In this document: in pieces, positions 1 to 9,867 of the stretch | How positions within the stretch are numbered: the first letter of the stretch is position 1 | Layout of the letters: each line of letters starts with the position of its first letter | Assembly: GCA_004794785.1 (NCBI GenBank) | Contig: SJOL01006401.1 | Span: forward strand, 105,551 to 169,550 | Reading direction: 5' to 3' | DNA: 64,000 nt | From: Opisthorchis felineus | Lineage: Eukaryota; Platyhelminthes; Trematoda; Opisthorchiida; Opisthorchiidae | Program-made: the position numbers and the translations under genes | Notes under the pieces: generated by a model | The model's database searches: none | Seen by the model: only the letters and a program-made list of their open reading frames with translations | Told to the model about the DNA's origin: nothing

Positions 1-587
1 CGACCTCCTAATTGAGTCTCAGATACGCTAAGCCTACCCACTTGTGCATTCAGATCTCCGGCAACCACCACAATATCTGAGCTTTTAGCTCGCCGTAACA
101 GCGCATTCAGGGCGTCGTAAAACCTGTCTTTGACGGCGTCGGAGCTACAGTCAGTTGGGGCGTGAGCAGACACGATAACCAGACATCGATCAACTTCCCG
201 TTTGTGAGAATCCTTCACAGACGTTGCCAGACGAACCGCACAGAGGCGACTATCAACAGGTATCCAGTCAAACAAGGATGCTTCCGCCCGGTGACTCAGG
301 ACGATACCAACGCCTGCACATCCCGCCGCAGCAGCCTCTAGATCACCAGAGGAGGGCAGCTGGAAGCGAGTGGAGAGTGATGGGGCGGTTAACTCAACCA
401 CTGTGCTTGCATCTTGAAGTCTTGTTTGTGATACACAGCACACATCAATGCCAAGCGGGTCCAGTGTGAGAGCAAGAGCACCTTGTTGTCCTGCTTGCTT
501 CAGAATGCGGACATTGAAGGCGGCCAGATAGACTGGGTGTCGGGGTTTGAAGATTGATTTGGAGAGGATTGAGGATGTGGGCGCCAT
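1..587 (-). CDS. LINE-B endonuclease domain, open frame running off the window
   Basis: The frame is open from ATG at 587 to the window edge, about 195 codons with no stop. It reads as an apurinic/apyrimidinic-type endonuclease, the enzyme that nicks target DNA for target-primed reverse transcription. Visible motifs in order: AAFNVRIL near residue 25, GIDVCCVSQTRLQD, APTDCSSDAVKDRFYDALNA, and the metal-site block VVVAGDLNAQVGRLSVSET. The E of the family SETR motif is Q here (VSQTR), a change at a residue that normally binds metal. The frame stays open further upstream to about 660, so the true start may be earlier. This is the least decayed LINE-B endonuclease in the window. Reverse transcriptase is expected to the left of the window. 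Confidence 0.8.
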   Translation of the reverse strand, partial: MAPTSSILSKSIFKPRHPVYLAAFNVRILKQAGQQGALALTLDPLGIDVCCVSQTRLQDASTVVELTAPSLSTRFQLPSSGDLEAAAAGCAGVGIVLSHRAEASLFDWIPVDSRLCAVRLATSVKDSHKREVDRCLVIVSAHAPTDCSSDAVKDRFYDALNALLRRAKSSDIVVVAGDLNAQVGRLSVSETQLGG

Positions 588-1172
588 GTGACGAGCAGAT
601 ACTGCACGCAAAACCGATACAAGACGAACGGAGTCATCAGTCGTAAGTGCTGGGCCTACAAGGGTAGAGTTATTAATGGGGTGAGGAGGGCGGAAGAAAA
701 AGTATGTGAAAGAGAAAGAAGGGAGGCGTCAGCGGCAACCTGTTTTCGCTTACCCGTCCTGCTGTTTGCAGTGAGTAAGGCGACCCGGCTGATGGCACCA
801 CGCGACGGCCGATGTGGCATGAGTTTATTTGTATGTGTGCAATTCAAGGTTGTACGCGGGTTGGGATACTGGCAGGGCGCCCACACCTAGACAGGAGGAC
901 GATTAGGGTCCTCAACCAAAGCCTTTGGCTCAGGAGCCTAACCACAAGGCAGCGGTGTTTGGCGGATTACCATTTCTACGGAACAAGTTGACACATGTTC
1001 CAACCCCCAACCTGGAGGACCAGGAGACTGTGTTTGTCAGACCTCTAACCAATGACCAACCTGGTATGAGAGGCTCTGTGAGTATCGTGGGGACACCCCC
1101 CAGTATAGCTCAATGGGTCGCTAAGGTGCGCAAGCCGTCACACCACAGTAGGGTCCAGTCTCTTCGTGACGG
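1..1172 (-). mobile_element. LINE-B copy 1: 5' end of an RTE-like non-LTR retrotransposon
   Basis: Reading leftwards from 1172, the copy starts with CCGTCACGAAGAGACTGG. The same start occurs at 3486, 4197 (minus) and 24933, so it marks the true 5' end of the family. About 580 bp of 5' leader follow, then the endonuclease frame, which runs off the left edge. The leader carries motifs found in all copies, such as CTCTTTCTCTTTCACAT and CTTGTAGGCCC just upstream of the coding region. The family is called RTE-like from its apurinic endonuclease plus reverse transcriptase, its length of about 3.5 kb, and its (GATGAT)n tail seen in other copies. The clade name is an inference. Confidence 0.85.
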
Positions 1173-1379
1173 TCAGAGTGGATGAGGCGAAGTGACGCAC
1201 AGTTTCATACGTTAGCTGTGTGAAAATCTCCCGATACTCTTCTAGCTAGTTTCACGCAAACCCAGTCCATCCATCCCTTCTTGTGTAAGCCGGTGTGTCG
1301 TTGGCCTTGATGCCCACTTTTTCACTTATTAGTTTTTTTTCGCGTCGAAGTTAATGTCATACTTTTGCTCCTTTTCCCC

Positions 1380-1381
1380 AG
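1380..1381 (+). promoter_or_regulatory. 3' splice acceptor upstream of TM2D2
   Basis: The pyrimidine tract ACTTTTGCTCCTTTTCCCCAG ends in AG at 1380-1381, 55 bp before the TM2D2 start codon. It could join a cis-spliced 5' UTR exon or be a spliced-leader trans-splice site. The sequence alone cannot tell which. Confidence 0.4.
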
Positions 1382-1436
1382 GTATCATCCAATTTGTACT
1401 GATGGACACCGCTTTTGATCTATTGGGAAGTTGTTG

Positions 1437-2092
1437 ATGCTATCATCCAACGACACGCAAAGTGCTTATGTTGCATTCCTGGTTACTTATTGCATGTTTT
1501 GCTGCAGTGGACATTTCCACTCTGTGCCAGTTGTTCCCAATATAAGATACATTGGAAACTCAACAGAGGTGTTTAACGAATCCACTGGGTTTCCATACAC
1601 TCCTCATAGTCCTTTAGTCCGTTGTGATTATCTTCCATCTCACTCATTTTGGTGCGAACCCCCTATCGGTATGTTTTCAAATACCCCGTGACGCTCCTCT
1701 TATTCTGCACAGATATTCGCGAAAACAAGACCTTTGGAAACGTATCCTATGGGTGCTCTCGGTGGGGCGGCAGAACAGCGCAACAAGTTGAGCTCACTTC
1801 CGTCCTCTGCCGCGCTTTGGATGGTATTGAGTGCTATGGAAACCGCACCTTTTTGTTGTCAAACTATCCTTGTCTCCACTTTTCGGGACATTACTTTGTC
1901 ACAACATTTATTTATAGTCTACTTCTTGGATTCTTCGGTGTGGACCGTCTTTGTCTTGGTCATATTGGATCTGGATTGGGTAAATTATTTACATTCGGTG
2001 GACTCGGTATTTGGTGGATCGTTGATATTGTGTTATTGATCAGTGGTGATCTTGTTCCTGCTGATGGGAGTTCTTGGATGACCTTCTATTAG
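1437..2092 (+). CDS. TM2D2: TM2 domain-containing protein 2 (TM2D2) homologue
   Basis: Two exons, 1437-1668 and 1713-2092, are joined across a 44-bp GTATGT...CAG intron, giving 203 residues (human TM2D2 is slightly longer). The start is ATG 1437; TGA at 1416-1418 closes the frame upstream. A hydrophobic N-terminus (about residues 10-24) looks like a signal peptide. The lumenal part has the family's PHSP..-C-YLP and CEPP blocks, then YGC..(W/F)GG and [14 protein letters not shown]. The TM2 domain follows: [20 protein letters not shown], a [18 protein letters not shown] stretch, and the C-terminal PADGSSW. The family's DRF motif between the two helices reads DRL here. TM2D proteins (almondex, amaretto and biscotti in flies) are membrane proteins linked to Notch signalling; this one matches the TM2D2/amaretto member best. 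The splice phase agrees exactly with the conserved CE-P-x-D stretch. Confidence 0.94.
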
Positions 2093-2103
2093 TTTCGGAT
2101 CCT

Positions 2104-2137
2104 AATAAAGATTGGTCTGTATGCTTTTTTTCTGTAG
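2104..2137 (+). promoter_or_regulatory. Poly(A) signal followed by strong splice acceptor: spliced-leader operon junction
   Basis: AATAAA lies at 2104-2109, only 11 bp after the TM2D2 stop codon. The acceptor tract CTTTTTTTCTGTAG ends at 2137. The PAGR1 start codon follows at 2204. A poly(A) signal immediately followed by a 3' splice site and another same-strand gene is the signature of spliced-leader polycistrons in flatworms and nematodes. That both mRNAs come from one precursor is inferred. Confidence 0.6.
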
Positions 2138-2203
2138 TTATCAATTTACGTTGTTTTCAAACATGAATGGCATATGCATATGGTTTTGTCTAGCCCTTAA
2201 CAA

Positions 2204-2369
2204 ATGGATACGGTGACTCAATGGAAAGACGATGATCTGAGCTTTATGGAGAAATACCCTAACGGAGTTCCGTTACTTGAAATGATACCCTTTTACGAGG
2301 CGGTAGCTAGAAACAAGCCACTCAAACTGGAATGGACATGCCCAGGAAAAAGGGATCCCAAGTCAGATG
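2204..2369 (+). CDS. PAGR1: PAGR1 (PTIP-associated protein 1) homologue, exon 1
   Basis: The exon begins at ATG 2204, with in-frame TAA at 2198-2200 just upstream, and encodes 55 residues plus one base. It ends at a GTATGT donor (2370). The frame reads LLEMIPFYEAVARNKPLKLE then a C-P-G-x-R-x-P turn. This matches the human PAGR1 pattern of a short helix (E-I-x-x-L-Y-E-L-L-A), L-x-L, then P-R-R-P-P. The single leftover base completes a GAG codon with the exon at 16893, whose EFDFD block comes next in PAGR1. PAGR1 is a nuclear adaptor binding PTIP/PAXIP1 within KMT2C/D histone H3K4 methyltransferase complexes. Additional internal exons in the 14.5 kb gap cannot be excluded. Confidence 0.7.
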
Positions 2370-2829
2370 GTATGTTTGGCCCATTCGATCTATTTTACTC
2401 AAGGTGTTATGTATTTCCATGATAGTTGCCTATCGGAACGCCTTGCTCTAGTGATGATAATCGTCCCTACCTGATTTTTTCCATAAATCACCAGATCCTT
2501 ACGATGGAGTGTGGTTCAACGCTTCTTATTGCATCCTCGGATTTGATGACTGACTGGTGTAGCAATGGTCTTCATTCTAAATGTTTGGTTGGATAGCACA
2601 GTCTTTGTTTTCTGACAAGATTCGCAACGGTCCCTGATTAACTACGCTCATGTGGTTGTCCTGTCTGCGTGTTCACCATCAGAACATAAACAGATATGCT
2701 TCACACAATTTTGATACATCGACTGAGCTTCCTTCTATACAGCCAACATTGTTTCTGAGAACGCAGTCAGCCTGACAGATTACAGTAGGGTACTGTAAGT
2801 AATAAGGTCTTAAGCCCAGTGTCTTAAAC

Positions 2830-3130
2830 AGTCTTCGAATACTGAGGCGCGGTACAAATCACTGCCTCACAGTCAGACTTTATTCAAAGGAGTTAGTTGA
2901 TGACTTCAATCGTCTCGAGTAGATCTGGGTACCCTGGTGGTAGCGTAGCCCTCACACTCTCATAACCCTCACAAGTACAGATTATTTTGTCACAGACGTT
3001 GCGTAGCGCCATCAGCCGGTTGCCTTACTTGCTGCGTACAACAGTGCAGTTGATAGAAAACAGGCTGCATCTAATCTTCATTGTTACATCTCGTTACCTC
3101 TCCTCTATTTAATGATGGCTGTTCTGTGGA
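2830..3130 (+). mobile_element. Decayed LINE-B 5' leader fragment
   Basis: Reads in the plus direction as a worn copy of the LINE-B leader: CACTGCCTCACAGTCAGAC, then GGTCTGGG-like AGATCTGGGTACCCTGG and CATCAGCCGGTTGCCTTAC, in the same order as at 4198-4400. No coding part remains. 3130-3485 has no recognisable feature. Confidence 0.6.
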
Positions 3131-3715
3131 TCCTAGGTGTAGGTGTGTCAGTCTCGCATCATACTCACCCGCCAATTTGTTTCCTATTTTTATACCTTTT
3201 CTTTTTTATTCCTTTACGGATTCTGATGTATGAACGCTTAAGGTCAGCCAATAATCTACTCCAGTGTGTATTCTCGGTGCTTGTTCTGTGGATATTTACG
3301 CACTTCCAAATTCCGATTAAAAAATCCAAATACGCTAATCGATCTTCCAACACCTTCATTATCCGCATACTGCCGACTACGAGCTTCTGGTGATTCTGCA
3401 GCTGACGCTTCCCTGCATGCGTGGTTACTCGTAAACAGCTGTCCCTATGTCGTTCGTTCGTTAACTTCCACGAGAATCCACACTACCGTCACGAAGAGAC
3501 TAGATCTTACAGTGGTGTGACGGTTTGTGTGCCTCCGCAACCGCCTGAGTTATTCCGAGGGATGTCCTTACGACACTCGCAAAGCCTCATACCAGGTTGG
3601 TCAATGGTTATAGGTTTGACCAACGTAGTCTCCAGGTCAGGGGTTGGCGAATTGCTCTGTAAAAATTGAAATGCACCTGTATTTCCCGCCAAACCCCGCT
3701 ACCTTGCAGTCAGGC

Positions 3716-3726
3716 TTTTGAGTCAA
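3716..3726. repeat. Target-site duplication, left copy
   Basis: TTTTGAGTCAA, repeated exactly at 4198-4208, flanks the 471-bp inserted element. Confidence 0.85.
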
Positions 3727-4197
3727 TCATCATCATCATCATCGACAGCATGACATCAGTGTTCAACACCGATGCTTCACTGCCGTATAAGGCGACCCGG
3801 CTGATGGCACCACGCGACGGCCGATGTGGCATGAGTTTATTTGTATATGTGCGATTCATGGTTGTACGTGGGCTGGGATACTGTCAGGGCGCCCACACCT
3901 AGACAGGAGGACGATTAGGGTCCTCAACCAAAGCCTTTGGCTCAAAAGCCTAACCGCAAGGCAGCGGTGTTTGGCAGGAAATGCAAATGCATTACCAATT
4001 CTACGGAACAAGTCGCCATATGTTCCAACCCCCAACCTGGAGGACCAGGAGACTGTGTTCGTCAGACCTCTAACCATTGACCAACCTGGTATGAGAGACT
4101 CTGTGAGTGTCGCGGGGACACCCCCCAGTATAGCTCAATGGGTCGCTGAGGTGCGCAAACCGTCACACCACGGTAAGGTCCAGTCTCTTCGTGACGG
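3727..4197 (-). mobile_element. Non-autonomous LINE-B deletion derivative: 5' leader joined to 3' tail
   Basis: Reading leftwards from 4197, the element begins with the full LINE-B 5' end (CCGTCACGAAGAGACTGG) and keeps about 410 bp of leader. It then jumps near 3787 straight to the last 60 bp of LINE-B: ACGGCAGTGAAGCATCGG, then CATGCTGTCGATGATGATG. All coding sequence is missing. It is bounded by an exact 11-bp duplication (3716-3726 and 4198-4208), so it inserted as a unit by target-primed reverse transcription. Its leader is very similar to 778-1172. Confidence 0.8.
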
Positions 4198-4208
4198 TTT
4201 TGAGTCAA
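4198..4208. repeat. Target-site duplication, right copy
   Basis: TTTTGAGTCAA, matching 3716-3726. It shows where the host LINE-B leader resumes. Confidence 0.85.
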
Positions 4209-4559
4209 AGGCTTTGGTTGAGGACTCTAATCGTCTTGTGTAGGTCTGGGTGCCCTAGCAGTATCCCAGCCAGCGTACAACCATGACGCTTACAACTAAC
4301 AATACTCTCATGCCACATCGGCCACCGCATGGTGCCATCAAGCTGGTCGCCTTACTATCTGCATACAGCGGGACGGGTAGGCGAAAACAGGCTGCTGCTA
4401 ACACCTTCCCTCTTTCTCTTTCACATGTTTGTTCTTCCCCCTCCCCCACCTAATTACCAACTCTCCTTTTAGGCCCGTCAGGACTGATGATTCCATTCAT
4501 CCGGCGCCGACATCATCAGGCAGCTTAAAATCAATCTCCAAGCTTCAACGCTCAGTCTA

Positions 4560-5376
4560 CGTGGCTGCTTTCAATGTTTGCACTCTAAAGTAAGGAGGAC
4601 AGCAAGCTGCTCTTGCTCAAACTGGACTCGCTTGAGATTGATGTATGCTTTGTATCAGAAACAAGAATTCGCGATACAAGCGCAGTGTTCGAGCTAATCG
4701 CCGCATCACTGTCCACTCGCTTGCGGCTACGCACCTCTGGCAATCCAGAGACCGTTGCGGCAGGATGTGCAAGGGTTGGTATCGTCCTCACAAGCGGGAA
4801 TTTGACGGATGGCTGTCTATCGTGTCTGCTTGCGCCATAACCAACTGAAACTCTGACACCATCGAAGACAAGTTTTATGAGGCCTTGAATGCCCTGTTGT
4901 GGCGAACTAGACGCTCAGATGCCGTTGTGGTTGTCGGAGATTTGAATGCACAAGCGGGCATTCTTAGCGCATCTGAGACTCGATTAGGTGGTCGATGTGG
5001 ATTGGACCTGGTACGCGCAGACGATAATGAACGATTGCTTCATCTATGTGCCGACCTTGTGGGCGATATGAATGCCCAAGTCGGTAGTCTGAGCTCCTTG
5101 GAATCACATCTGGGCGTTCGATTCGGAGTCGATGCTCGTCGCACAGACAGTGGAGAGCGACTCCCCCAGTTATGTGATGATCGTCAGATGTTTATGGCCA
5201 GTGCGAACTTTCAGCATAAACGCTCACATCGCGCAGCTTGGCAGCCACCAACTGCAAATCAACCGTGGACCCAGTTGGGTCACGTGGCCACCGGTGGAAA
5301 GTCACAATCCAAGACCGCCGTTCCTTCTAGGGTACGCACCTTGATTCCAACCCTTCCATGGTGCATGCACGCCTAA
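4560..5376 (+). pseudogene. LINE-B endonuclease joined in frame to LINE-A endonuclease
   Basis: From 4560 the frames read AAFNVCTL and LEIDVCFVSETRIRDTSAV, then from 4885 an open stretch to 5376. This stretch contains the endonuclease metal motif twice: VVVVGDLNAQAGILSASETR (LINE-B type), then about 40 codons later VGDMNAQVGSLSSLESHLG (LINE-A type) and FQHKRSH...QPWTQL. The switch is near 5053 and keeps the frame. The early part has a frameshift near 4600 and stops near 4840. No activity is expected. Confidence 0.75.
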
Positions 5377-7503
5377 CAGTTAGTTTCCCTCAGAGCCCTC
5401 GCAAGTCAGCAAGAAGCATGCCAATCCACCATCTTTGAAGGACTACCGTAGCTCAGCAGTATCGGTTTGAGCTTGCTCAACAACTACAGTAAACTAATAC
5501 TGACCAACCAATAGTGCGCACATGAATAGAGCATAGCAAAATGTGAAAGGAGCTATGCTAGCGGTGTTCAGTACTATCTGTCCGACTTCTCCGATTCGAC
5601 CACAAGACCACTGGATATCGTCAAGATCGTTAGTGCTGATTGATGCCAGGAAATCCGTACCAGCAGGCAGTGGGTACGACGGCACATACAAATCCTTGAA
5701 ACGCCAAATAACCAAGAGCCTAAGGAAATATCGAGGGCTCTGGTGGGCGTCAGAAGCTCGGGAGATGGAGAAGGCTTTTGCTACCAACTGATACGGTCGA
5801 CTGGCCCTAGGAAAGTAACGGTCAGTGAAACGACAAGTGAAAAAGGTGGCTCATTAATTCACTCGTAGAAGCGATGAAGAACAGTTTAGCTGGCCTGCAA
5901 CACAGCCTCTGGGGATGGTTTATACGGGCAAATGGAATGTAAACCTTGGTCGCCCGTCGGGAGAAGAAATAAAGTATGAAATATCCGTACTGAAACGTGA
6001 GAAGGTACCAGGACCGGAAGGTGTATATCCAGCCCTCTTCAAGGATAATCCCTGTTAACCCATCTAACAAAGCTTATTGGTGAGATATGGAACGAAGAGA
6101 AGGTGCCTGCAGAGTGGGGCATGTCGACAGATTCCCTGCCTTCAAATTGGGTACGCGGACGTTGTGTGGGAACTACCTTGGCATCAGCCAGGTAGCAGTG
6201 GCATCGAAGGTGCTCTCTGGTCTTATCCTTCGAAGGGTGACTGAACACAGGGAGAGACAGATCCGTGAAAACCAAGCTTAGTTCTGTCCTGCAAGAGGAT
6301 GCATTAATTACGTTTTCACCCTCCGTCAGATTTTGGGACAGCGACACTGTTCCCAGTGCTAAACAATGATGATCTTTCTTGACTTGAAAGCTGCCTTTGG
6401 AACCGTCAGACTGTATGGCAGTTTCTGTTTAGCAACAGTGTCCACGATAAATTCTTGACCCTCCGTTAGGCGCTGTACGCCAACTCCCGCGGACTTCCGA
6501 AGGTCTTGCTTGAGTGGTGTCAGGACAAGGCTTTCCTCTTTCAACTTCGCCATTGATACGATTATGGAAAACTCACTCCCAGTGTCCAATGTTTGTGGTG
6601 TCGAAGTGCTCCCGGGGTGTCCGCTCACAGGTATCGAGTACGCAGATGACAGCTCTTCTTGGATGTGACCCCTTGGTAATGCAAACAATATCAAATAGCC
6701 CAAATAATTCTGCCTCACGGTTTGGCATGTGCTTCACACCTACCAAGTGCAAAGTGCTACTGCAAGACTGGGTGGGATCGAACCCTAGTCTCATGCTTTC
6801 GGATGAGCCGATTAAGGTAGTAGACGAATTTGTCTACCTGGACAGGTGTATCGGCCCCGGTGGTCGAACGAAAGTCGATGTTTCCATCCAGATTGGGAAG
6901 ATCATAGCAGCTTTTGTGAAACTGCGTTACCTGTGGCTCAGACGTAACATCAGCCTATCTGTCAAGGGTCAAGTTTACAATGCTGCTCCACATTGTAATA
7001 TGGGTCAAGAGCCTGGCCACAGCGCACGGAAGACATGACCATCGTTGTATTCGGAGCATTGCCCGAGTTTAGTGGGAACAACTGATCAGTAATGCAGGTA
7101 CGTCGAATTGTTGTCAGGAAGAAATAACTACTCCTTGATAGATGAACTGATCACAGTCCATAGGTTTCGCTGGCTTGTGCTCAGTATGTCAGTGGACCGG
7201 CGCCCTTTCCGTACAACCACGCGAGGGGTGGAAACAAGCCAGGGTTGGTTGAACACTGACTTGGCAGCGAAGATGAAAGCCATTACCAGCAAAGTCAGCT
7301 GTGCTCAGCCGTCTTCCTGGATGGGGAACTCAAGACGGGACACATCGATGGTTAGAGACATTGTTAGACATGGCCCTGTCGCTTCCTCAATGGCGCTCGT
7401 CCATCCAAACTATTACCTTCAATGCATAGCTCCCCTCCCAATCTCCCCCTATAAAAAGTCCACTGACAACCCTGTATTTACGCATGTATCATATCAACTG
7501 CCG
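5054..7503 (+). pseudogene. LINE-A segment, truncated at both ends
   Basis: Matches the minus-strand LINE-A copy at 19630-23297 from the GDLNAQ motif through the reverse transcriptase to part of the 3' UTR. Recognisable pieces are ENQA near 6270, SQVSSTQMTALLGCDPLVMQ near 6640 (frameshifted from IEYADDIAILGSDP), FTPTKCKVLLQDWVGSNPSL near 6750, and the shared 3' UTR CTATAAAAAGTCCACTGAC near 7450. It stops short of the LINE-A tail, so it did not arrive as an ordinary 3'-anchored insertion. Confidence 0.7.
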
Positions 7504-9867
7504 CCTTCAACTGACTGTCACTCTTTTCGGAACACGCTTGTGGATTCTGACCACACCGTCATCCGGAGCAGCTTCTCCTTTCTCTTCCCAGGGCCGCGTA
7601 AGATCCGGACAAATCGCTTAGCAGGTGAAAGGCCGAAAGATCCGGAAGTCAGACGAATTTATTACAATCGTCTTCCGGAGTCTTCCAACTGTTCCACAAT
7701 CACATTTGAGTGAATGCTGGAACGAGATCGTCACAGTACTGGGAGTTTTACCTGTAGAACGGGTTACCAGGCCCACTCAGGCACTGGATATCAGACTGAA
7801 CAATGACACTGCTTGAATCTCGGCCCCGAACACAATTTGGCTCGACGAATTCTCAGACGTCTAGTAAAATTGAGTGTGCGAGCCGACCGTGAAGTCTGGT
7901 GGACATGGAAAGTCAAGGAAATGGAGGAGGCTCAGAAAGCCAGGAATGCCCGAAAATTATTTCAGTTGATCCTTGTGACCGGCCCCCGGAAAACACCTGT
8001 GAGCGAACCCATCAAGGATCAGAATGGAGCGACCATCTTGAATGAAGAAGAACGCCTCGACCGTTGGGACGATTGCTTCGAACAACAATTCTCGTGGCCA
8101 CCAGCTGCCGGTCATTTGGATCCTACAGCTGAAGTAGAACCATGGACAGTGAAGCTGAAACGCTCTACGGACTCGGAGTTTTATGGCTGCATATGTTGTT
8201 TCAAGCGCCGCCGACCTTCAGGTCCGGATGGCGTCCCGCCCGCATTGCTCAAAAATGGGGGTGATTTCCCCAGTCAGCGATTGTCCGATCTTTTTGCTTG
8301 CATTTGGGAAAGGGAGACTGCCCCAGACAACTGGGGAGAGTCGGTGATAGTGCCCATTTTCAAAAAAGGGCCTCGTAGTGAGTGTAGCAACCACGGGGGG
8401 ATCAGCTTGACCCCGGTCGTAACGAGACTGTTGGCGTCACTGGTGCTTCGTCGCCCTACGGTGGCTCGTGAAACACTGACTCGAGGGCAGCAAGTGGAGT
8501 TGCGTTGACCAAACCACATTCCGTCAGGTGTTAGAACAGCGTTTAACCGTTTAACCGACCCAGATTCTTAGTATTTATGGATTTTCAAGGCTCATTCGAC
8601 TCGGCTGACCGGCCTGTTCTCATTGACACGCTTGCCCATCAAGGAATGCCCCGGAAGTTTGTGAACATAATAAGCTCTTTGTATTCTCAGACTTCCGGAC
8701 GTGTGAGAGTATATGGAGAGCTCTCCAAAAGCTTCCGTACACAAAGCGGTGTCCGTCAGGGATGCTCATTCTCTCTATTCATGTTTATTTCCATGGTCCT
8801 CAAGATAGTGAGACGAACACTGGAAGATCTTCAAAATCTTGGTGTTCAAATAGCCGTTGACGAAAACCTTGTCGATCTGGAGTATGCAGACGACATCCTT
8901 CTCATCCTCGATGGGAAGGCGCAGGTAATTTTGGATGAACTGACCAAAGTTATCCCGTCCTTTGTTATGCACTTCGCACCCAGAAAAGTGTAAGGTCATG
9001 CTCCTGAACATGCAGTCACTCAACACGCCAATTACAATCCAAGGAGAGGCACTTGAAGTTTTACGTATCTTGGAAGTTGTATTAGTTCCGATTGTAGTGT
9101 GACAGATGAGGTCAATGCACGAATCTACAAGGCTCGGGTCGCGTTTGCTAATTTGAGACACCTATGGCGCCAAAGTGGAGTATCCCTGAAACTCAAGGGA
9201 CATGTGGATCAAGCTACAGTGCGGGCTGTTTTGTTGTATGGCTGTGAGACTTGGTCTGTTTGAGCAGCGGAACTGAGACGTCTTCAGTTGTTTGACAATC
9301 GACTACCATAGATCATGGAGGTTGGTGTCGGAGAATATGTAACGAGGCAATTAGAAAGCCAGTTTTCGGTTGTGTAACGGGGACTTCGTTTGAGGAGTGT
9401 GTCCAGCCCCAGAAGCTGCGTTGGTTAGGCCATGTATTGCGCATACCGAACCGTTGTTTGACGTAGAGAGTGCTGTTTTCCGTGCTCACTTCAGAGTGAT
9501 GAAAGCAGAGAGGTGACCAACCCTTGCTCAGGCAGAGGGGAATGAAAGGATTACGAAAATTCCGGGTGCTGTCGGGGCTACTTGCTCTCCAGGATGGGAA
9601 CCGTGTGAACCCCACTGCGCCTGATTGGAGACGCTGCAACACACGACTGCTAATCGATGTCAATGACGCTTTTGTTACCAGTTTCTATCTAGGTTGTCTG
9701 AATGAGTGTCTGGAGGTTTAGGCACCTGGGAATGACTGTAGTAAGGTAGCACTAAGTACCTTTCCCGTCCACTTTTATTCTTTTCTTCACAATAAGTCTT
9801 TAAACAAAGGCAGCGATGCATTAGTGTTGAACACTGATTTTATGCTGTTGACGATGATGATAATGAT
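7504..9867 (+). pseudogene. LINE-B reverse transcriptase and 3' end, broken
   Basis: Resumes in the endonuclease at FRNTLVDSDHTVI (7528-7568). It continues through linker and reverse transcriptase at 7813-8508 (FEQQFSWPP, PSGPDGVPPALLKNGG, VIVPIFKKG), 8577-8993 (MDFQGSFDSADRPVLID, SGVRQGCSFSLF, LEYADDILLI) and 9120-9245 (VAFANLRHLWRQSG, AVLLYGCET). The catalytic YADD motif is intact at about 8884, but stops and frameshifts separate the pieces. The 3' end carries the family tail at 9847-9867. Confidence 0.8.

Larger units (their letters stand above)
3486..9867 (+). mobile_element. LINE-B host element of a three-layer nested insertion
   Basis: Starts at 3486 with the family 5' end CCGTCACGAAGAGACTAG and ends near 9867 with the tail GTTGACGATGATGATAATG. 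LINE-B sequence occupies 3486-3715, 4198-about 5053 and about 7504-9867, roughly 3.45 kb in total, close to full length. It is interrupted by a minus-strand deletion derivative (3727-4197, with target-site duplication) and by a LINE-A segment (about 5054-7503). All frames are broken by stops and frameshifts. Confidence 0.75.

Noticed and set aside
610..640. CTGATGA in the LINE-B leader as a hammerhead core
   Set aside because: The conserved CTGATGACTCCGTTCGTC stretch lacks the GAAA half of the core in every copy.
2370..2550. Alternative second exon for PAGR1 at 2495 (frame ending ILGFDD)
   Set aside because: It joins in phase but stops after 20 codons and lacks the EFDFD and DKIL helix found at 16893, which fits the family far better.
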